Assembly (NCBI GenBank): GCA_002314725.1
Contig: DCGV01000119.1
Location: 1 to 28,811, forward strand
Length of the DNA stretch: 28,811 bases
Direction: 5' to 3'
Source: Bacteroidales bacterium UBA1769
GTDB lineage: Bacteria; Bacteroidota; Bacteroidia; Bacteroidales; UBA932
Shown here: piece after piece, positions 24,185 through 28,811 of the stretch
Position numbering within the stretch: the first letter of the stretch is position 1
Layout: every line of letters begins with the position of its first letter
Program-made: the position numbers and the translations under genes
The notes under the pieces: model-generated
The model's input: only the letters and a program-made list of their open reading frames with translations
Databases searched by the model: none
Told to the model about the DNA's origin: nothing

Positions 24185-25459
24185 ATGCTGAACAATCCAT
24201 TCTGTTACTTTCCTCGTCCAGAGATTGAGGCTGCTGCCAAGTCACTTATCGATCGCATTGACTCATCCGATTATCTGAAAGACATATTTAAAGAGGGTAA
24301 AATGATGGGTGTTCTTCAATTGGAAGATAACACATTCATCTATGCCTTCTCTGGAACAGCAGGAGGGAGAAGTATAATAGAAGGGTTTGTTCCACCAATT
24401 TATGAGTTCGATCCTGCAACAATTATTTCTCACTCACACAATCAATCCATTGAACTTCAGCATGATCTCTTTGAAAAATATGTAGTACTCAATGGCTTAG
24501 GGGAAAAAAGGTCAATCCTGAATATTTTTGCTGACAAAGGGCTGATACCTCCAGCCGGAACTGGCGATTGTGCTGCACCTAAACTTTTACAATATGCCTT
24601 TTTGAATGGACATAAACCTATCTCTATGGGAGAATTCTGGTACGGGGAGTCGCCATCAAAAGAGGTACGCAGGAGCGGTTCATTCTATCCATCTTGCACA
24701 GGGAAATGCGGCCCACTACTTTCATGGATGCTCCAAGGTGTCGATGTCGAACCAAATCCATTGGAATCCGATCTACTCTGGGATATACAAAATCCGATCA
24801 TACTATTTGAAGATAGCGAATTGATTGTAGTCGAAAAGCCATCTGGGATGCTTGCAGTACCAGGCAGAAGCTCACGGAAATCACTTTTAACTTGGCTGGA
24901 AGAGTATAGTGGATGCGAGGTTTTCAGTTGCCACAGATTGGATATGGATACTTCGGGGGTAATGGTTTTCGCAAAAAGCAAAGGGTCACAATCCTATATC
25001 CAAAGGCAATTTGAGAATCGAGAGGTCAACAAGAACTACATTGCCAGATTGGGCGGTGAAATTGGTGATTATAAAAGGTATAAAATAGGTGATACCGGAA
25101 AAATCATATTGCCTTTAACACTTGATTATTATGACCGTCCACGGCAGTGTGTGGATTTTGAAACCGGGAAACCTGCTGTAACTCAATATGAAATAGTTGG
25201 AGTCGAAAAAGATGGTACAATTGAAGTGTTACTCACACCTTTTACAGGACGCACTCACCAATTAAGGGTTCACGCAGCACACAAGAGTGGGCTTGGAATC
25301 CCTATTATCGGGGATAGATTATATGGAGGGAAACGTGCGCCAAGATTAATGCTGCATGCTGCAAAGATAACATTCCGGCACCCTACAACATTCGCGAGAA
25401 TGACATTCTCTACAAAAATTCAACAACTTTCTCCAAATGATTTGAATGTGACCCTTTGA
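24185..25459 (+). CDS. RluA-family pseudouridine synthase with N-terminal extension
   Basis: Isomerises uridine in rRNA or tRNA. The catalytic domain spans about 200-415: ILFEDSELIVVEKPSGMLAV (206-225), catalytic D253 in HRLDMDTSG (250-258), LTPFTGRTHQLRVHAA and IIGDRLYGG. An N-terminal 200-residue extension carries GTGDCAAPKLLQYAF (125-139), FWYG, and FYPSCTGKCGPLLSWML (167-183), seen in a recognised subset of RluA-like proteins of about 550 residues, as I recall, with a long coiled coil; here that coiled coil is largely missing (424 residues). No S4 domain. Its last 50 bp overlap the end of convergent murF, so about 16 C-terminal residues (including QQLSPNDLNVTL) are antisense to MurF codons. 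Confidence 0.88.
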   Translation: MLNNPFCYFPRPEIEAAAKSLIDRIDSSDYLKDIFKEGKMMGVLQLEDNTFIYAFSGTAGGRSIIEGFVPPIYEFDPATIISHSHNQSIELQHDLFEKYVVLNGLGEKRSILNIFADKGLIPPAGTGDCAAPKLLQYAFLNGHKPISMGEFWYGESPSKEVRRSGSFYPSCTGKCGPLLSWMLQGVDVEPNPLESDLLWDIQNPIILFEDSELIVVEKPSGMLAVPGRSSRKSLLTWLEEYSGCEVFSCHRLDMDTSGVMVFAKSKGSQSYIQRQFENREVNKNYIARLGGEIGDYKRYKIGDTGKIILPLTLDYYDRPRQCVDFETGKPAVTQYEIVGVEKDGTIEVLLTPFTGRTHQLRVHAAHKSGLGIPIIGDRLYGGKRAPRLMLHAAKITFRHPTTFARMTFSTKIQQLSPNDLNVTL

Positions 25460-26798
25460 TAAAGATCGTCCTCCCTTCTAAAGGATTCTCTTTAACGAAA
25501 GATATCAGTTCATCGACATCTTTAAAACAGATGATATTGGTGGCTGGAATCAATGATTCCCTTTTGGCCTCCAGCATTCCCTTTCCAACCAAAAGAATCA
25601 AATCATTGGATGTAGGACTTACACGTTGTGCCAGCTTGATGATATTGATATGTTCATCCATCGAAGTTGGACCGATCTCTTTCATCTCCCCAAGTATCAA
25701 CACAATATTTGAGAATTTGGAATTCTGGAAATTTTCTATGGAAGCCTTCATGCTGGCAGGATTGGCATTATAGGTATCAACAATAACCACATTATGTCCT
25801 GTATCGACAAGTTGCGATCTGTTATTAGCTGGAACATACGCCTCAATAGCCTCTGCACACTTCAATAATGGAACGTCAAAGTAGGTTCCTATGCATATTG
25901 CTGCCAATATGTTGTCAACATTATATGTACCTACCAATTTAGTGCTGATAACCCTACGTTCCGTAGACTCATTGATATTAACCTTGTCAACAAATCTATA
26001 ATCTTGTATTTTTGAATTCTTTGCAAATGGCTCAATTGGAAGGGATAACTTCAAATATGGGTCAATTGCAGTGGGGACTACGACTTCAACGCCTTGAGAC
26101 TCTGCGCCATATTTACAAGAACGCAAACCGGCTCTGGCATTGATCATACTCATAAGTATGTCATTGTCCTTATTAACAAATGCCATGGTGCCTTTTTGGC
26201 GGAGATAATCATATAGCTCGCCTTTTGTCTTTTTAACAGCCGCAAAAGAGCCAAATCCTTCAAGGTGGACCTTCTCAACATTTGTGATTATGCCACAAGT
26301 AGGATTAACTATGTTTACCAACGACTCTATCTCCCCCGGAGCACTTGCACCCATCTCAATAACAGCTATCTCCGTTCTGTCATCTATTTCAAGAAGAGAC
26401 AAAGGAACACCAATGTGATTATTAAAATTGTCCTTAGTAGCCACTACGTTGTACGATTGAGAAAGCACTGCTTTTATCAACTCTTTTGTAGTGGTTTTAC
26501 CACATGATCCAGTAACTCCAATAACTGGAATATTGAATTTACTCCTATGGTAAGCAGCTAATTTCTGTAATGTCTGAAGGACATCTTCCACCAAAAGGAC
26601 TCTATCGCCGACACAAGACGGTCTGTCGGCAACAACATACTTGGCTCCAGACTGCAGTGCGGACTCAACGAAATCATTTCCATCAAACTTTTCACCCTTT
26701 AAGGCAAAAAAGATTGTACCATCTGTCACCTTTCTGCTATCGGTAACTATTCCGTTGCTTCTTTTATAATAATCGTATAAAACAGAGATCTGTATCAT
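25410..26798 (-). CDS. murF: UDP-N-acetylmuramoyl-tripeptide--D-alanyl-D-alanine ligase MurF
   Basis: Cytosolic ATP-dependent ligase adding D-Ala-D-Ala to the peptidoglycan precursor. The 462 residues fit MurF (E. coli 452). N-terminal VTDSRKVTDGTIFFALKGEKFDGNDFVESAL is the MurF substrate domain, followed by the ATP loop GSCGKTT (97-103), IEMGASAPGEIESL with the conserved glutamate, TNVEKVHLEGFGS, and the C-terminal domain with DTYNANPASM and KGSHSNHLEKVV. Start ATG at 26796-26798, 2 nt after dut. Its last codons overlap the convergent RluA-family gene by 50 bp; the conserved KGS/HLE motif lies inside the overlap, so both frames are probably real. Confidence 0.95.
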   Translation of the reverse strand: MIQISVLYDYYKRSNGIVTDSRKVTDGTIFFALKGEKFDGNDFVESALQSGAKYVVADRPSCVGDRVLLVEDVLQTLQKLAAYHRSKFNIPVIGVTGSCGKTTTKELIKAVLSQSYNVVATKDNFNNHIGVPLSLLEIDDRTEIAVIEMGASAPGEIESLVNIVNPTCGIITNVEKVHLEGFGSFAAVKKTKGELYDYLRQKGTMAFVNKDNDILMSMINARAGLRSCKYGAESQGVEVVVPTAIDPYLKLSLPIEPFAKNSKIQDYRFVDKVNINESTERRVISTKLVGTYNVDNILAAICIGTYFDVPLLKCAEAIEAYVPANNRSQLVDTGHNVVIVDTYNANPASMKASIENFQNSKFSNIVLILGEMKEIGPTSMDEHINIIKLAQRVSPTSNDLILLVGKGMLEAKRESLIPATNIICFKDVDELISFVKENPLEGRTIFIKGSHSNHLEKVVEFL

Positions 26799-26800
26799 AA

Positions 26801-27235
26801 TTATTTAACTCCTGTTGAGCCAAATCCACCCTCACCACGGGAGCTTTCGCTCAACTCTTCAACCTCTTCCCATTCTATCTTTTCATACTTAGCCACTACC
26901 ATCTGAGCAATCCTTTCACCTGGGTTGATAATAAAAGGAGTATCAGACAGATTAACAAGAAGTACACAAATTTCACCACGATAATCAGCATCTATAGTTC
27001 CAGGGCTGTTAATAACGGTAACGCCATTTTTGGCGGCAAGACCGCTTCTAGGACGAACCTGAGCCTCATAACCTATAGGCAACTCGATAGACAAACCAGT
27101 AGGAACTTTAGCCCTTGCCAACGGTTTCAATTCGATAGGATCATCGATATTGGCTTTCAAATCCACTCCAGCAGAGTATTCTGTCGCATATGCAGGAGCC
27201 GGATATGCTGATTTATTGACGATTTTGACTTTCAT
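26801..27235 (-). CDS. dut: dUTP diphosphatase
   Basis: Trimeric dUTPase hydrolysing dUTP to dUMP and pyrophosphate, keeping uracil out of DNA and supplying thymidylate synthesis. The 144-residue protein has all five motifs: AGVDLKA (22-28), RPRSGLA (61-67), INSPGTIDADYRGEI (75-89, with catalytic D82), GERIAQMV (106-113) and RGEGGFGSTG (133-142). Start ATG at 27233-27235, which lies inside the end of the flippase gene (23-bp overlap); murF follows after 2 nt. The three genes are most likely one transcript. Confidence 0.97.
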   Translation of the reverse strand: MKVKIVNKSAYPAPAYATEYSAGVDLKANIDDPIELKPLARAKVPTGLSIELPIGYEAQVRPRSGLAAKNGVTVINSPGTIDADYRGEICVLLVNLSDTPFIINPGERIAQMVVAKYEKIEWEEVEELSESSRGEGGFGSTGVK

Positions 27236-28712
27236 AAGCTAATTTGTTTCTTTTATTCGAACGTTTCAATACCAAAAATCCGATTGCAATATACACAAAA
27301 ATTAGCAAAGTATGAACAATCATCTTAACAAAAAAGCTCATTTCAGGGAGGCAGAAGCTAATTCCATAGATTACCAATGCCGCAAGAATCAGGCAACTGA
27401 CTGTCCCCCAATTGTATGGAATATTATAGTATTTACGTCCCATCAATACGCTGACAATCAGCATAACACCATAACTGGCCAAATGTCCCCAAGCAGCAGC
27501 ATGATATGAATAGATTGGCATAAAGAAAGCATTGATCAGTATTGTTACAACTAATCCGGAAAGAGTAACATAAATTGCATATTTTGTCTTTCCAGAGAGT
27601 TTGTACCACATATTGACATTAGTAAGAATCCCTAACAAGGCATATGCCATCAGCATTATGGGTGCTATCGAAAGTCCAGCTCTGAAGTCACGTCCAAGAA
27701 TCAGTCCAATTACATCCATATATAGCATAATCGCAAGAAAACCAAACATACAGAATCCTACGAAGTAGTTCATTACTGTCACATACAGCTCGTCCCTGTT
27801 CTTATCCTTGGACCTCTGGAAGAAAAAAGGTTCGGAAGCATATCTGAACATCTGAATAAAAAGGGACATTATCACCGCGATCTTCACACCTGCTTGATAT
27901 ATACCCAGATCCGCTCTCCACATTACAGGATCGGCATTTAGATATCGCATCAATATCCTGTCAAGGAAATCGTTCATTACGCCAGGAAGACCAGCTATCA
28001 TTATCGGCAAAGAGTATAGCATCAACTGCTTCCATAATCTCTTATTGAATTTCAATTCAAGATGGAGAATATCCGGAAGCATCAATACCAAAGCCACAAG
28101 GCAACTTACGAAAATTGCGAATATTGCATATGTAAAATCAGGCGTTGCGCTGACAAAATTCAATAGGAAGTGATTGGGATTTGAGATGAAAACCTTTGGC
28201 ATAACAAGGTAGAGTATCAGATTGACACCAACCTCTGTTAAAATCTTCACAGTTTTAATCGTTGCGAACTTGACGGCCTTATGTTCAAAACGCTGACGGG
28301 CGAACAGTATCGCAGTCGTACAATCAATCAGTAGAATAGCTCCGATGTATATTATTATATTGGAAAAACCATCATACCCCATTGCAGACGAAATCTGCGG
28401 CGAAAAAAGAGTTACACCGGCAAAAAACAGTAGAGACAATAATCCTACTGCCATGAATGCATTGGAGAAGACTGCATTCCTATCAACATCATCCTTACTT
28501 GCAAAACGGAAGCAACCTGTTTCAAGTCCCAGAACCAAAACAACTTGAAGTATGGCGATATATGCCATGAACTCCGTTACAACCCCATAGTCAGATTCAG
28601 TAAGTACCCTTGTATATAGCGGCACCAATGCGAAGTTGACAATTCTGGCCAGAATAGTACTAAGTCCATAAATCGCGGTCTCACCTGCAAGCTGTTTAAG
28701 AGGATTTGCCAT
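27213..28712 (-). CDS. Polysaccharide/lipid-linked oligosaccharide flippase (Wzx-like)
   Basis: 499-residue inner-membrane protein of the MOP exporter superfamily with about 12-14 hydrophobic segments distributed from residue 12 to 480. The N-terminal block KQLAGETAIYGLSTILARIVNFALVPLYTRVL with ESDYGVV is the standard opening of polysaccharide-biosynthesis flippases in Bacteroidetes; the loop MYRYASEPFFFQ-type segment (FRYASEPFFFQRSKD) is also family-typical. Substrate could be O-antigen, capsule or another undecaprenyl-linked glycan; MurJ (lipid II) is less likely from the sequence but is not excluded, given murF in the same unit. No glycosyltransferases are adjacent. First gene of the flippase-dut-murF unit. 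Confidence 0.85.
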   Translation of the reverse strand: MANPLKQLAGETAIYGLSTILARIVNFALVPLYTRVLTESDYGVVTEFMAYIAILQVVLVLGLETGCFRFASKDDVDRNAVFSNAFMAVGLLSLLFFAGVTLFSPQISSAMGYDGFSNIIIYIGAILLIDCTTAILFARQRFEHKAVKFATIKTVKILTEVGVNLILYLVMPKVFISNPNHFLLNFVSATPDFTYAIFAIFVSCLVALVLMLPDILHLELKFNKRLWKQLMLYSLPIMIAGLPGVMNDFLDRILMRYLNADPVMWRADLGIYQAGVKIAVIMSLFIQMFRYASEPFFFQRSKDKNRDELYVTVMNYFVGFCMFGFLAIMLYMDVIGLILGRDFRAGLSIAPIMLMAYALLGILTNVNMWYKLSGKTKYAIYVTLSGLVVTILINAFFMPIYSYHAAAWGHLASYGVMLIVSVLMGRKYYNIPYNWGTVSCLILAALVIYGISFCLPEMSFFVKMIVHTLLIFVYIAIGFLVLKRSNKRNKLAYESQNRQ

Positions 28713-28730
28713 AGCGTTAAAAGTTTAGTG

Positions 28731-28738
28731 CAAATTTA
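28731..28738 (-). promoter_or_regulatory. Candidate -7 box for the flippase-dut-murF unit
   Basis: The minus strand reads TAAATTTG (exact TAnnTTTG), 19 nt before the flippase ATG. It forms the downstream edge of the 29-bp element also found near nusB. The remaining bases to 28811 contain no gene I can support. Confidence 0.5.
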
Positions 28739-28760
28739 GTAATAATAAAAAAATAAGTTG
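28732..28760. repeat. 29-bp near-duplicate element, copy 2
   Basis: 27 of 29 positions equal 18081-18109. Both copies lie upstream of a minus-strand operon with the same orientation relative to it, and the -7-like sequence is at the same end. Confidence 0.6.
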
Positions 28761-28811
28761 GTAAAGATTTATGAAAGATATTTGAGGATAGATTTCTTTT
28801 TGAAGAGGGAG

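Noticed and set aside
28713..28811. Start of another gene at the right edge
   Set aside because: The only ATG (near 28771) is followed by a stop within a few codons; the stretch fits a promoter region.

Overview
The window reads as a chromosomal stretch of a Bacteroidetes bacterium, most likely order Bacteroidales. Three things point there: gene families largely confined to that group (DUF5606, the DUF3276/PUR-alpha-like protein, S46 dipeptidyl-peptidase, the PurM variant, long NusB); AT-rich leaders without clear Shine-Dalgarno sequences; and -7 boxes of the form TAnnTTTG. Base composition is moderately AT-rich and even. I see no integrase, transposase, phage gene, CRISPR array, tRNA or rRNA. 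Genus and species cannot be fixed from the sequence alone.

Layout. (1) 36-2138, minus: recG. (2) 2266-3813, plus: pdxA and rnhA, divergent from recG. (3) 3814-4012: a convergent gap holding two large inverted repeats that share a GAGACGC/GCGTC core. (4) 4013-17992, minus: twelve co-oriented genes with gaps of 35 nt or less, in transcription order nusB, yajC, ybbR-like, coaE, TerB/DnaJ protein, DUF5606, rimO, fabG, S46 dipeptidyl-peptidase, glnS, yicC, tricorn-type S41 protease. (5) 18173-18520, plus: DUF3276 gene, separated from convergent dacB (18537-19988, minus) by a perfect 15-bp inverted-repeat terminator that includes the last codons of dacB. (6) 20047-25459, plus: purM-type gene, membrane-anchored glutamate-racemase-like protein, 3'-5' exonuclease, rlmI-like methyltransferase, RluA-family pseudouridine synthase. 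(7) 25410-28712, minus: flippase, dut, murF, whose end overlaps the RluA-family gene by 50 bp tail to tail.

Function. Most genes are housekeeping: DNA repair and replication (recG, rnhA, dut), translation and rRNA/ribosome modification (glnS, rimO, rlmI, RluA-family, nusB), cofactors and purines (pdxA, coaE, purM), fatty acids (fabG) and envelope (murF, dacB, flippase, yajC, ybbR-like). Two exported peptidases fit peptide-based nutrition.

The most unusual item is the 368-residue protein at 21273-22379. It has one N-terminal membrane anchor and a domain that lines up along its whole length with glutamate racemase (MurI), yet every catalytic motif I can align is substituted. Other points of interest are the paired GAGACGC hairpins, a 29-bp near-duplicate element in two leader regions, a heptamer array between rimO and fabG, and uncertain starts for dacB and purM.
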